The notes beneath the pieces are model-generated. The model saw only the letters and a list, made by a program, of their open reading frames with translations, had not been told where the DNA came from and searched no databases. Shown piece after piece: positions 33,785 to 41,883 of a stretch of 50,440 nucleotides of DNA. Numbering within the stretch: the first letter of the stretch is position 1; each line of letters starts with the position of its first letter. This DNA is from CAYJVB01 sp964373575. Its GTDB lineage: Archaea > Aenigmatarchaeota > Aenigmatarchaeia > CG10238-14. Made by a program: the position numbers and the translations under genes. The stretch is taken from NCBI GenBank assembly GCA_964373575.1, contig CAYJVB010000003.1, positions 1 to 50,440 of the forward strand, in the 5' to 3' direction.

Positions 33785-35637
33785 ACTCTCACCTCAGCTC
33801 CTGGGACGCCTGACGCTTTTTTGAGATATTCGCTTATTGTGATATGGGCTATACCTGGGCCAAGCTGCATCATTTTTGTCATTCTCTCAAACATAAATTT
33901 TTCATAAGTGCCTGCATGAGCAAATCTCATGTCTATACCAAATTTGCTTAAGAAGTCGGAAATATTTCTACTAAATTCCTTTGTCTTTTTTTTGAATTCC
34001 TCAAACTCCTCAGATGTTTTTGGTTTTTCTTCTTTAGGTCCTTCATATTCTTTTTCAAATTCTGGAAATTCCTCTTTTACAAGACTACTTAAATCGTCTA
34101 CATCAAAAAGTTTTTTTCCTTCACCTTCTGGAATTATTTGTTCGCCCAATAAGAGTGCAGTTTCTCTAGCTGCTACCTTCTTCTTGGCTTCGATCTCTAG
34201 TAATCTTCCTATCAAAATATTCTGAGACATGTTGAAAGTTTTCAACGGTTCTATCCATATATCTTCTAATGTTGTACCATCTGGTAGCTTAAGAATAGTT
34301 CTGTCTATTGCCATTAAAACAAAAATAAAATAGGGGCTGAATGGCCATTTTATTCCCGCTTTTATGCCAGCAGGTCTTTCAGGTGTTCCAAATCTTTTAC
34401 TTAAATTATTTATTACATTCAGTACATCCTGCATAGAAATCTTCAACTCGTATTCTTTCTCTATCTGTGCAATGATTACTCTAACAACATCATCCATTAT
34501 CGGGACTGCTGGGAGTCTTGGTACGTCTGATGGTGGTCTTTCTTTATTTGCTTTAGAAATATTTTTTATTTCATCCAGTTCTTCTTTTGAAAATCCTGCT
34601 TCTTTCATTGTAACTCTGTCGTAACTTTCTCTAGGAATTTTGAATACTTCTGGAACGACAAAAGGTCTCCACGCCCAAACTTCTGTATGATCAACTGATA
34701 CTGCTTGGGCATCAAAACGTAAGGGGGCAACATGGGTCATATATGTTCCTGTCTTTATTGTTCTGTGTCGATATAACAACGGTTTCATTTGTTCTCTGTA
34801 TTGTCTGATTGAATGCTCTCTAGCCTTCATCAATCCAAGCAATCTTTCATATCTTCCTTTGACTGTATCAAAAAATAATGATTTCCATTCATTGTATAGC
34901 TTGTTTTTAGTTACAAGTATTACTGCTTCAGCTCGTGAAACTTTTAATCGGTCTATTATAGATTCTACTTTTATTTCTTCATCTGTAAGTTCCATAAAAT
35001 CACTGATTATGGTTGGCCATCTGGGGGTGATTGTTTTCAATGCTATACCTTCACCAGCATGGGCATCAACATAATCTATGAAAAGGGCACGCAAGACGTG
35101 GTTTGCTTCTCTTAATTTCCTTTCAATGTTAGCTGCGTCTTCTGGTTTTTTGGTTTTTTCCAATTCTTTTTCAAGCTGCTTGATTATTTTGAAATATTGA
35201 AGATATTGTTTGTATTTTCTTGCGTCGTGAGCTAAAAGTTCGAAATCGGTAATGGCATTTGAAATACTTGCAAGGCCTGCCTTAATTTCTTCTTCCATCT
35301 TTCTCTTTTCCTCAATTGTTTTTTGATAGTATTCTGTAAATACTGGCGAAACTTCTAGCCACTCATCAACTTTTGCTGAATCATATCCCCACTTACCTAA
35401 TTGAAATAGAATGCCGTAAATTATGCCGGTGCCACCACCTATTTTGAAGGTTAAATCAAGCAGTTCTTCTGCTTCAAAAGGAGCGGCATTTATACCTTCG
35501 CCTGGCCTCATTAATAATCTAAATTTTTTGCCTTTGTAAGTACCTTCCTTTACCTCATATGTGGGTGGAAGAAATTTACCAAAAGAGCTAACAGGTTCTC
35601 TAACTGGTGGAAATGGACCTACAGGATATTCAACCAT
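33775..35637 (-). CDS. uncharacterised 620-aa protein with coiled coils
   Basis: I do not recognise a family. The start is Pro-rich (EYPVGPFPPVREPVSSFGKFLPPTYEV). One hydrophobic stretch, IGGGTGIIYGILFQLGKWG (about 65-85), might be a membrane-associated helix. A coiled coil follows at about 108-190 (EEKRKMEEEIKAG, KQLEKELEKTKKPEDAANIE). The middle and C-terminal parts are mixed alpha/beta with no known motif. An acidic linker of Glu/Lys lies near 520-555. It overlaps the downstream 621-aa gene by 10 nt. The near-equal size and coupling suggest a two-subunit complex, which is inference. Confidence 0.65.
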   Translation of the reverse strand: MVEYPVGPFPPVREPVSSFGKFLPPTYEVKEGTYKGKKFRLLMRPGEGINAAPFEAEELLDLTFKIGGGTGIIYGILFQLGKWGYDSAKVDEWLEVSPVFTEYYQKTIEEKRKMEEEIKAGLASISNAITDFELLAHDARKYKQYLQYFKIIKQLEKELEKTKKPEDAANIERKLREANHVLRALFIDYVDAHAGEGIALKTITPRWPTIISDFMELTDEEIKVESIIDRLKVSRAEAVILVTKNKLYNEWKSLFFDTVKGRYERLLGLMKAREHSIRQYREQMKPLLYRHRTIKTGTYMTHVAPLRFDAQAVSVDHTEVWAWRPFVVPEVFKIPRESYDRVTMKEAGFSKEELDEIKNISKANKERPPSDVPRLPAVPIMDDVVRVIIAQIEKEYELKISMQDVLNVINNLSKRFGTPERPAGIKAGIKWPFSPYFIFVLMAIDRTILKLPDGTTLEDIWIEPLKTFNMSQNILIGRLLEIEAKKKVAARETALLLGEQIIPEGEGKKLFDVDDLSSLVKEEFPEFEKEYEGPKEEKPKTSEEFEEFKKKTKEFSRNISDFLSKFGIDMRFAHAGTYEKFMFERMTKMMQLGPGIAHITISEYLKKASGVPGAEVRVWL

Positions 35638-35670
35638 ACAATAAATTATGTATTAGTGTCTCATATAGCT

Positions 35671-35832
35671 TTATAGTGAAAGAAGGAATAGACCGATGCC
35701 GAGAGATACTATGCCTATGACAATACCTAAACTTGTCATTGCTATATCTGGCTGATGGGCATATGGAAAGAAGATTATCATGGCTAGACCAAAAAGTATC
35801 ATACCGACGCCAGCTAGCTTCAATAAAACCAT
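35671..35832 (-). CDS. small two-helix membrane protein (53 aa)
   Basis: An ATG at 35832 opens 53 codons: MVLLKLAGVGMILFGLAMII, a short FFPYAHQPDIA turn, then MTSLGIVIGIVSLGIGLFLL. It forms a hairpin of two membrane helices with almost no soluble part. It ends 33 bp before the 620-aa gene on the same strand and probably starts that operon. The strongly biased hydrophobic composition makes it a convincing gene. I cannot name a family. Confidence 0.65.
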   Translation of the reverse strand: MVLLKLAGVGMILFGLAMIIFFPYAHQPDIAMTSLGIVIGIVSLGIGLFLLSL

Positions 35833-35883
35833 TTTCTCATCTATAATTTAACAATTGTAATGTAAATATTTTTCCTTGATACA

Positions 35884-35894
35884 ATTTAAATAAC
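35884..35894 (+). promoter_or_regulatory. TATA box, leaderless gene at 35914
   Basis: ATTTAAATAAC is centred about 25 nt before the ATG at 35914. It lies between divergent genes: the minus-strand 53-aa membrane protein and the plus-strand 72-aa protein. Confidence 0.65.
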
Positions 35895-35913
35895 TTAGCA
35901 CTATTATAATTAC

Positions 35914-36132
35914 ATGAATATTCAGTATAGAATTTATTCAATAGGCAAAGGCGAGTGGTATACTACATGTATTACTCATCCTCAATTAAATGAATTGGGT
36001 TATGGGGTTGCACATAGAGGTACATTGAAATATCTCAGAGAATTGGGCTACGATTTATCTGATATTGTGACTGACGGTGATCATATTACTAGAACACCAG
36101 TCGCAGAAAAAGAGGGTACAGCAACATTATAA
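35914..36132 (+). CDS. small hypothetical protein (72 aa)
   Basis: A 72-aa soluble protein, MNIQYRIYSIGKGEWYTTCI continuing with HRGTLKYLRELGYDLSDIVTDGDHI. It begins with predicted beta strands and has one helix in the middle. No family is recognised. The TATA box at the right distance gives good support for the start. It is flanked on both sides by minus-strand genes for two-helix membrane proteins. Confidence 0.6.
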   Translation: MNIQYRIYSIGKGEWYTTCITHPQLNELGYGVAHRGTLKYLRELGYDLSDIVTDGDHITRTPVAEKEGTATL

Positions 36133-36141
36133 TAATGAAAA

Positions 36142-36306
36142 TTACAAAAAGCTCATTAATTTGAGTCCTAAATAAATCAATAGGGAAGATGCTATTACTT
36201 CAATCGTAAACGTTTCATAATCTCCTCCCTTTACATACCACAACGCTAGCACTAAATAGGCTCCAATTGTAAAAAGAAAAAGTCCAAAGATTTTATTAAT
36301 CAGCAT
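36142..36306 (-). CDS. small two-helix membrane protein (54 aa)
   Basis: An ATG at 36306 opens 54 codons: MLINKIFGLFLFTIGAYLVL, ALWYVKGGDYETFTIEV, then IASSLLIYLGLKLMSFL. Two membrane helices are joined by a short polar turn. The coding direction is opposite to the flanking plus-strand genes. It resembles the 53-aa protein at 35671-35832 in layout but not clearly in sequence. It is divergent from the 176-aa paralogue gene, whose ATG is 41 bp away. Confidence 0.6.
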   Translation of the reverse strand: MLINKIFGLFLFTIGAYLVLALWYVKGGDYETFTIEVIASSLLIYLGLKLMSFL

Positions 36307-36346
36307 ATTCAAAATAAATATAGCAAAGGATTAAAAGCTGAGTGTT

Positions 36347-36877
36347 ATGCCGATATTTGCAAGAACAAAGTTAATTATGCAGGATAACTGCTGGGATCCT
36401 CAACCTGTTTTGAAATGGGAATATAGAGGTCCAAACCCACATTTGGCTTATACTAAAATAAGGGAGATGTTTAGGACTATTTTTAATGTAAGCGAAACTG
36501 AGAGGGTACAAGAAAAGGATTTCGTCTGGGACAGAAAGGGGAAGAGAGAGGATTTTTTTGTCTCATGGGAGATTTCAAAGGATTTAGACAGGTTCTCTTA
36601 CGCTTATTTCAGGATAAACATGAAGGGATTTGCTGAAGAGACTGATAGTGGTAAGGAAGGTAAACTAAGCATAGAACTGGATGGTTATTTGAGGACAGAA
36701 TATCCCCAAGATACATTCTGGGAGAGAAGTATATTTTATGAAATTGCAAGGGTGTTCTGGCATAAAGTTCTCTATCAGGAAAAAAGGTTGGAATACGCGG
36801 ATGTCTGCAGAAGTCTTATGGGCAAATTTCTTAATGAACTGAAAGGGTTCTTTAATCTTTTGCCGAGGGCGATTTAG
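36347..36877 (+). CDS. uncharacterised protein, first of a tandem paralogue pair (176 aa)
   Basis: A mixed beta/alpha protein, possibly a START/SRPBCC-like open barrel with a C-terminal helix, judged only from its pattern. Shared with the next gene: GPNP, an AY..+ helix, WDxxG, K-x-LDRF, a G-F turn, then an S/D-x-x-EG turn and GYL+T. Aromatic residues are abundant (FWERSIFYEIARVFWHKVLYQE), so its C-terminal helix may lie on a membrane. Its stop overlaps the start of the next gene, giving translational coupling. No named family is recognised. Confidence 0.65.
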   Translation: MPIFARTKLIMQDNCWDPQPVLKWEYRGPNPHLAYTKIREMFRTIFNVSETERVQEKDFVWDRKGKREDFFVSWEISKDLDRFSYAYFRINMKGFAEETDSGKEGKLSIELDGYLRTEYPQDTFWERSIFYEIARVFWHKVLYQEKRLEYADVCRSLMGKFLNELKGFFNLLPRAI

Positions 36878-37404
36878 TGGCACAGTTTATTTTGGAAGAT
36901 GACTGTTTTACGCCTAACAGAGAAGTTGTTTTGAAATTTAGTGGTCCTAATCCTATAAGGGCCTATAGGGTGTTGAAGGCCAAAATGAGAGAAATATGGG
37001 AGGTCGATGCTGTTGCATACTGGGAAAGAGAATTTAGGTGGGATGCCTCAGGAAGCCCTCATGAGTTTGTAGTAAAGTCTTATGTTGACAAAGGTTTAGA
37101 CAGATTTACAAGACTTTTAGTGGAAATTTTCATTCAAGGATTTCAGCCTGATGACCCATCCCAAGAAGGAACTGTTGAAATTAGAATAACAGGTTACTTG
37201 AAAACTGTATTTGGCACATGGATGTTTTTCGACGATGCGAGAAATCCCATTTACAGGGGATTAATGTGGTTATATGCGAAATTTTTCTACCAGAAGCAAA
37301 GGCAGTTTTATTTGAATGAATTTTGTTACAATAGAATGGTACAGTTTAAGAAGTATTATCAAGATATGTTCAATATAGCACCACCTCAATTAAGTCCGGT
37401 GTGA
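36877..37404 (+). CDS. uncharacterised protein, second of the tandem pair (175 aa)
   Basis: A paralogue of the preceding gene, with the same length and the same landmarks (FSGPNPIRAY, FRWDASG, DKGLDRFTRLLVEIFIQGF, DDPSQEGTVEIRITGYLKTV). It starts at GTG 36877, which overlaps the previous stop (TAGTG). The C-terminal aromatic helix (YRGLMWLYAKFFYQKQRQFY) again looks able to sit at a membrane surface. Tandem duplication with coupling suggests a heterodimer. It ends 4 bp before the next gene. Confidence 0.65.
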   Translation: MAQFILEDDCFTPNREVVLKFSGPNPIRAYRVLKAKMREIWEVDAVAYWEREFRWDASGSPHEFVVKSYVDKGLDRFTRLLVEIFIQGFQPDDPSQEGTVEIRITGYLKTVFGTWMFFDDARNPIYRGLMWLYAKFFYQKQRQFYLNEFCYNRMVQFKKYYQDMFNIAPPQLSPV

Positions 37405-37408
37405 TCGT

Positions 37409-37744
37409 ATGGGATTGTTTTCAATAATAAAAGTCATAATAACATTTCCTTTTAGAATTTTCAGCAGAAAAAAAGAGGGCTTTGAAAATATTCCGTTGCC
37501 ACCACCGCCAGAATTGCCGCCTTTACCACAACCTGTTAGACAGATGACGCAATCAGAACTACCAAGACAACCAGAACCACAGAGAGAATATTACCAAAGA
37601 AATGATGATGTTACCAAAACAAAACTGGATTTAATTATCGCAGAATTGGAGACGTTGAAATCATTGAATCAAAGTTTGAGCGAGAGATTGAAACTGATTG
37701 AAAAGAGATTGGAGGAAAAGGAAAGAGGTATTAGATATATTTAG
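37409..37744 (+). CDS. membrane-surface protein: amphipathic N-terminus, Pro-rich linker, coiled coil (111 aa)
   Basis: The third gene of the plus-strand operon. The N-terminus MGLFSIIKVIITFPFRIFSRKK is a hydrophobic/amphipathic helix likely to insert in or lie on the membrane. A Pro-rich linker follows (about 27-60, PLPPPPELPPLPQPV), then a coiled coil (about 70-108, LDLIIAELETLKSLNQSL and the next heptads). It looks like an oligomerising tether for the two upstream proteins. The last 14 bp overlap the convergent surface-protein gene. No family name can be given. Confidence 0.65.
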   Translation: MGLFSIIKVIITFPFRIFSRKKEGFENIPLPPPPELPPLPQPVRQMTQSELPRQPEPQREYYQRNDDVTKTKLDLIIAELETLKSLNQSLSERLKLIEKRLEEKERGIRYI

Positions 37745-40400
37745 TTTTTATTCTGACAAAAATAGCAATTGATATTATTAACATTGATATAAAACCTAAT
37801 AATTCGAATTCTGGAAGACTTACTGGCAAACCGCTTTTTAAATCTACATTTGTTGTGAACACACCTGGTTCGTTGTCAGGATCTATTGTGAATTTTATTG
37901 TTGCTGACTTTAATTTTCCCAGCGCTACTATTGTTGCGAATGTGCTACCTACTTGGTTTTGACCCAAATTGCTAATCCTATTTGATGGCATTGATACACT
38001 TACCAAATGATTAACTTGATTATCATATTCGTCTCTTGCATCAATGACCTGGGGTGTAATTGTATAGCTGTCGATCCCTGGGGTTGACTTCAATATATAG
38101 ACTTGAACTTGTGCTGGCTCACCAACTGTTACAACTGTAGATCCTTTGGCCCAACTTTCATAGTTTCCTCTTGGTGGTGGTAGGGTTGTAGTAGTAGATA
38201 GTGATAGAGAGGTTGTTGGCGGAAGTGTTGTGGATGGGGGTAAAGTGGTTGTAGTTACATTTGGAGAAAGGACAAAAGTAAAATTACCATTAACTGAATC
38301 ACCGGGATCAAGGGTGTTATCAAGCCATGTCCCATTTCCTGGTGGACCACCATCGTATAAGGCTCCTGTGCTTGGAAAAACTGTTTTGCCGTCGCAATCT
38401 GCAGGTATAGCAGGTATTGTCCAGTTTGCTATGATGCTGCTGTTAATTATTATAAGGTTGCTTGATGAAATTCCAGAAATATCAGCTCCTGAATATTCTA
38501 TTGTACAGATACCGTCAGAGGAATTTGCATCTATTTGGAAGAAATCTGCTATAGTGCAATCTCCTGTATATTGTCCCAGCATAATTATGGATTCGCTTTG
38601 TTCACAATCTGGTGAAAGGCCTCCGCTGCAACTTGGTATTATAGTAGCGTTTGTTAAATTGCATGATGGTGGCAAGGTTGTTGTGGTTGTAGGAAGTGTA
38701 GTTGTTGGTGGAAGTGTTGTAGTTGTAACAGTAACGTTGGTATATCCTATTGTAACGTCTTGTAAAATAGGTGTAATAGATGCGTTGGTTGTATTAAGAG
38801 TAGCTTTCCATTTAATATATCGAGAGTTGTTTGCTGTTAGTGTTTTTGGACTGATGCATGCTATATCGGTCCATGATGAATATGTTACATTATCTATTGA
38901 GGTTGAAACTTCTAGACATACATTAGTTAAGCTAGATGTTGATGAAGACCATGAAATGTTTATCCAATCTACAGTTTGGTTTGCATCAAAAATTTGTGAA
39001 TCTAAATAACCAGAAATTAGATATGGGGCAGTAATATTAGATGAAACAGGATTTGTCCCGCCAATTATATTATCAACATATTCAATTCTTATTCTACCGC
39101 CAGCACCAGCACCACCAGCACCACCACTACTACCCCCATTTCCACCAGCTCCACCGCCAGCCGCAGTGATAAAAGAAGAACCTGATGAAATGTTGTTGGC
39201 GATCATTAATATTGAACCTCCAGATCCACCACCACCACCACCTTTGTTGCTACCTAGAGAAGCGTTACCATCAGTGCCATTTGCCGTTATATTCCCTTTA
39301 TTTGTGATATTATTAGCTGAAATAAATATTATTCCACCACCAGGACCTCCAGTTCCAGCATTATTTCGAGGTTCAGCACCTTCACCGCCACCAGAACCCA
39401 GATACAATCTGCTTAGTATAGCATCTCCGTAAATTATTCCACCAGAACCACCTGGATTACCAGAACCACCTGGATTACCAGCAACACCTGGATTACCATT
39501 AGTACCATTTGCTGCATAACCACCACCTGCACCACCACCTTCAGGATTGCCTCCAGACATTCCACCCCCACCTCCACCTGTGTTGTTTTCTTTTCTATTG
39601 CCTCCAGTTCCATTATATGATTCACCTTGTCGACCATGTGAATTACCAACACCACGAGAATTTCCACCCCTATATCCACTATTATAGACGCTTATATTCC
39701 CACCAGCACTTATGTTCAAAGTTTCATTAACCCTAAAAGCTATAATTCCTGTAGCAAAACCTGCAGTTCCAGATGGTATAGCATTTAATCCATCCCATTT
39801 TGAAGCTGTAAGCACACCGCTTCCATTGATCGTCATATTCCTATAATTTGGAACTCTTTGCACTACAACTCTTTGATTTGCTGCTGTTGTTCCGTCATAA
39901 GAATTATTTACAGTAGTAGTGAAATTCATGAATGTGGAATTGACAAAGCTTACAATCAAGAATTCATATCTGCCCACATCAGCAGTATCACCGGATGCAC
40001 CTTGTAAATTAATTATCAATACCTCATCTCCTGCTGTCATACCATTAGATAGTGTCACTGTAGCATTGAATCTTGTTATATAATTAGAGTTATCAGATGG
40101 GGGGTTAACTCTATAAGCAATACCATCTGCATAAGATCTCGATGAACTTATAGTGTTTGCTGTGATATCCTTGGTTGCATTAATAATAATTGAGCCATCG
40201 ACTCCATTGCCCAAATTAATATTTCTAGACAAGAAAACAAAACCACTGGAATTCGTGGTCGTATTTATTTTAGTGCCAGCATTGAAATCTGATTGAGATG
40301 TTTGAGTCCATTCAGAATATGCAATGCCAACAGCGATTACAATAAAGAGATGTGAAAGAAGGGTGATTGAAAGAAGGCGTGTTTTTTTCCAAGCCATCAT
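37731..40400 (-). CDS. secreted Gly-rich surface protein with LPEF-type C-terminal sorting signal (889 aa)
   Basis: A cell-surface protein. A signal peptide covers about 1-28. Next come a beta-rich adhesin-like region, a Gly/Asn-rich low-complexity region (about 240-440) and a discoidin/LamG-like part (about 460-555). Thr/Pro linkers with TTTTLPP repeats lie near 560 and 740. The C-terminus is LPEFELLGFISMLIISIAIF followed by VRIKTKYI: LPEF, one membrane helix and a basic end, as in PEF-CTERM archaeosortase substrates. Many N-x-S/T sequons suggest glycosylation. Its start overlaps the end of the 209-aa gene by 4 nt, so it belongs to the same operon. Confidence 0.8.
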   Translation of the reverse strand: MMAWKKTRLLSITLLSHLFIVIAVGIAYSEWTQTSQSDFNAGTKINTTTNSSGFVFLSRNINLGNGVDGSIIINATKDITANTISSSRSYADGIAYRVNPPSDNSNYITRFNATVTLSNGMTAGDEVLIINLQGASGDTADVGRYEFLIVSFVNSTFMNFTTTVNNSYDGTTAANQRVVVQRVPNYRNMTINGSGVLTASKWDGLNAIPSGTAGFATGIIAFRVNETLNISAGGNISVYNSGYRGGNSRGVGNSHGRQGESYNGTGGNRKENNTGGGGGGMSGGNPEGGGAGGGYAANGTNGNPGVAGNPGGSGNPGGSGGIIYGDAILSRLYLGSGGGEGAEPRNNAGTGGPGGGIIFISANNITNKGNITANGTDGNASLGSNKGGGGGGSGGSILMIANNISSGSSFITAAGGGAGGNGGSSGGAGGAGAGGRIRIEYVDNIIGGTNPVSSNITAPYLISGYLDSQIFDANQTVDWINISWSSSTSSLTNVCLEVSTSIDNVTYSSWTDIACISPKTLTANNSRYIKWKATLNTTNASITPILQDVTIGYTNVTVTTTTLPPTTTLPTTTTTLPPSCNLTNATIIPSCSGGLSPDCEQSESIIMLGQYTGDCTIADFFQIDANSSDGICTIEYSGADISGISSSNLIIINSSIIANWTIPAIPADCDGKTVFPSTGALYDGGPPGNGTWLDNTLDPGDSVNGNFTFVLSPNVTTTTLPPSTTLPPTTSLSLSTTTTLPPPRGNYESWAKGSTVVTVGEPAQVQVYILKSTPGIDSYTITPQVIDARDEYDNQVNHLVSVSMPSNRISNLGQNQVGSTFATIVALGKLKSATIKFTIDPDNEPGVFTTNVDLKSGLPVSLPEFELLGFISMLIISIAIFVRIKTKYI

Positions 40401-41026
40401 CTTCTCCTTTTGTTGTTGATTAAGGCATAAGCGGATGCAGAAAATAATGCTAATATTATTATCGAGATATTACTAAATTCAGGCAAGCTGAATGGCAGAT
40501 ATCCTTCTATAATTGTTATATTTGCAGTCTTCCATTTTGTCGCATCGCTAGCAGGTGTAGCGTTTACCATTAATATTCCATTGGCATTTGATGACAGCAG
40601 TGTAACTTTAGGAAATACAGCGTTAACTTGACCTATACCAACCGACATTGAGTAGGCATTGTTTGTCTCAACGAGAATCAAGTTGGGATTGTCAGATATT
40701 AGTGTATACTTTAAATCGTAACTGTCCGGATATGAGCCACCGTTTCTTATTGTTACAATTATGTCTGTTTTTTTACCCACTTCAAATGTTGATGGTCCAG
40801 AGACTGTCAATGTGAATGCATAGCAGCTGCCTAGAGTCCAATATTCATTCGAAGTTCCTATCGCACAACAAACACCGTCTGAGTAGCATCTTCTCTGATC
40901 GGTATTGGGGGCTTTGCAACAGCAAGGCGATGATGGGGAACAAGATGGTGACTGTGCCACTACAAAACTAAGATTCACTAATAAAATGGATAATAGCGCT
41001 AATACCAAAATTTTCTTCATAAACAC
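40397..41026 (-). CDS. secreted Cys-rich surface protein with LPEF-type sorting signal (209 aa)
   Basis: A signal peptide covers about 1-24. A mature N-terminus rich in cysteine follows (CSPSSPCCCKAPNTDQRRC, then CCAIGTSNEYW), which probably forms disulfides or binds metal. Next is one Ig/CARDB-like beta domain (LTVSGPSTFEVGKKTDIIV). The end LPEFSNISIIILALFSASAY plus ALINNKRRR is an LPEF + helix + Arg tail, the layout of PEF-CTERM proteins. It overlaps both neighbours (10 nt upstream, 4 nt downstream). Two adjacent substrates imply an archaeosortase elsewhere in the genome. Confidence 0.8.
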   Translation of the reverse strand: MFMKKILVLALLSILLVNLSFVVAQSPSCSPSSPCCCKAPNTDQRRCYSDGVCCAIGTSNEYWTLGSCYAFTLTVSGPSTFEVGKKTDIIVTIRNGGSYPDSYDLKYTLISDNPNLILVETNNAYSMSVGIGQVNAVFPKVTLLSSNANGILMVNATPASDATKWKTANITIIEGYLPFSLPEFSNISIIILALFSASAYALINNKRRR

Positions 41027-41400
41027 ACCATTGGTTTTATAGCAAAGCTTCTGCAGATCTCTGCTTTGAATAGTTCATACTTATATTCTTTTTTGAATTC
41101 TTCTTCATTTATTATTATCAGAGGCGCACCATATACTTGATATTTCTCTCTCAACTGTTTCACTGCTTCGGAATCTGGGGGGTCGTTCACATACAAGCTG
41201 ACGTTAATTTTTTGCACTTCAACCCTTTCCTTGAAATCATTTTTTGTTTTTTCTATTAATTTGTCTGTCAAATAGTTGACGATGCACTTTTCATTTGTGA
41301 AATAGATTATCTTAATTTTTTGATCCTTGTAGCTGAAATAAAATGCGAGGGTGGAGGCAATTATAATAAAAATGACAAAAAAAATAATTGGTTTTTTCAT
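41017..41400 (-). CDS. membrane-anchored thioredoxin-fold protein without CxxC (127 aa)
   Basis: A single N-terminal helix (about 1-22) anchors a small thioredoxin-like domain: IKIIYFTNEKCIVNYLTDKL with one Cys where CxxC is expected (C-x-x-N), then VQKINVSL, and KYQVYGAPLIIINEEEF with the cis-Pro position (APLI) kept. Two further cysteines lie at the C-terminus (ICRSF and MVCL). It may therefore use an unusual Cys pair, or act as a chaperone for the Cys-rich surface proteins of the same operon. It overlaps the 209-aa gene by 10 nt. The fold call is from pattern only. Confidence 0.65.
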   Translation of the reverse strand: MKKPIIFFVIFIIIASTLAFYFSYKDQKIKIIYFTNEKCIVNYLTDKLIEKTKNDFKERVEVQKINVSLYVNDPPDSEAVKQLREKYQVYGAPLIIINEEEFKKEYKYELFKAEICRSFAIKPMVCL

Positions 41401-41426
41401 AAGATCATTTTCCAGTTATACTTAAC

Positions 41427-41879
41427 TTACAATTTTGGTTTTTTCAGTAAAACAAATGCAACAACACCAACAAGAATCAATATTATTACGGCGGTTAGTT
41501 GTTGCTGATATTGGGTAAGGATAGACTGAGGTGAGGTTTTTTCTTCCACTTTTACTGTTTCTGCAACATTAAGAGATACAGTGTTTTTCGCATTCTGCGC
41601 TGTTCTAACTTCAACTGTGTGCTGACCTGCATGAAGATTAAGCAATACTTCTATCCCCTGTTTTGGTGCTAGAGCTGCATTCAATTGCTTTGATAACTTG
41701 CCGTCAACATATAATGAAATGTTTGTCAATAGCACATCGCCTGTGTTATGTATTGAAAATACTGCCTGTTTTTGAATCTCTCCATAACCGATGTGGCCGA
41801 TCTCTATTGCGGCTTTTTGTGCATATGCCAAAGAAAATAAAAATGTTACTAAAACCAGTGTCATTAAAATTTTTTTCAT
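41427..41879 (-). CDS. secreted beta-sandwich protein with C-terminal membrane helix (150 aa)
   Basis: A signal peptide covers about 1-20. One CARDB-like beta-sandwich (AIEIGHIGYGEIQKQAVFSI, LTNISLYVDGKL, LNLHAGQHTVEV) is followed by a C-terminal membrane helix (LTAVIILILVGVVAFVLL) and KKPKL. There is no LPEF motif, so it is held by its helix. It lies 4 bp after the 649-aa gene and is the second gene of the surface operon. Its partner is unknown. Confidence 0.7.
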   Translation of the reverse strand: MKKILMTLVLVTFLFSLAYAQKAAIEIGHIGYGEIQKQAVFSIHNTGDVLLTNISLYVDGKLSKQLNAALAPKQGIEVLLNLHAGQHTVEVRTAQNAKNTVSLNVAETVKVEEKTSPQSILTQYQQQLTAVIILILVGVVAFVLLKKPKL

Positions 41880-41883
41880 TTTA

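Noticed and set aside
39001..39700. short tandem repeats CCACCTGGATTACCAG and similar
   Set aside because: They encode the Gly-rich repeats of the 889-aa surface protein (GNPGGSGNPGGSG), so they are explained by the protein.
39166..39730. several open frames opposite the Gly-rich region of the 889-aa protein
   Set aside because: The Gly codon repeats read as poly-Pro, poly-His or poly-Val in other frames. No gene features.
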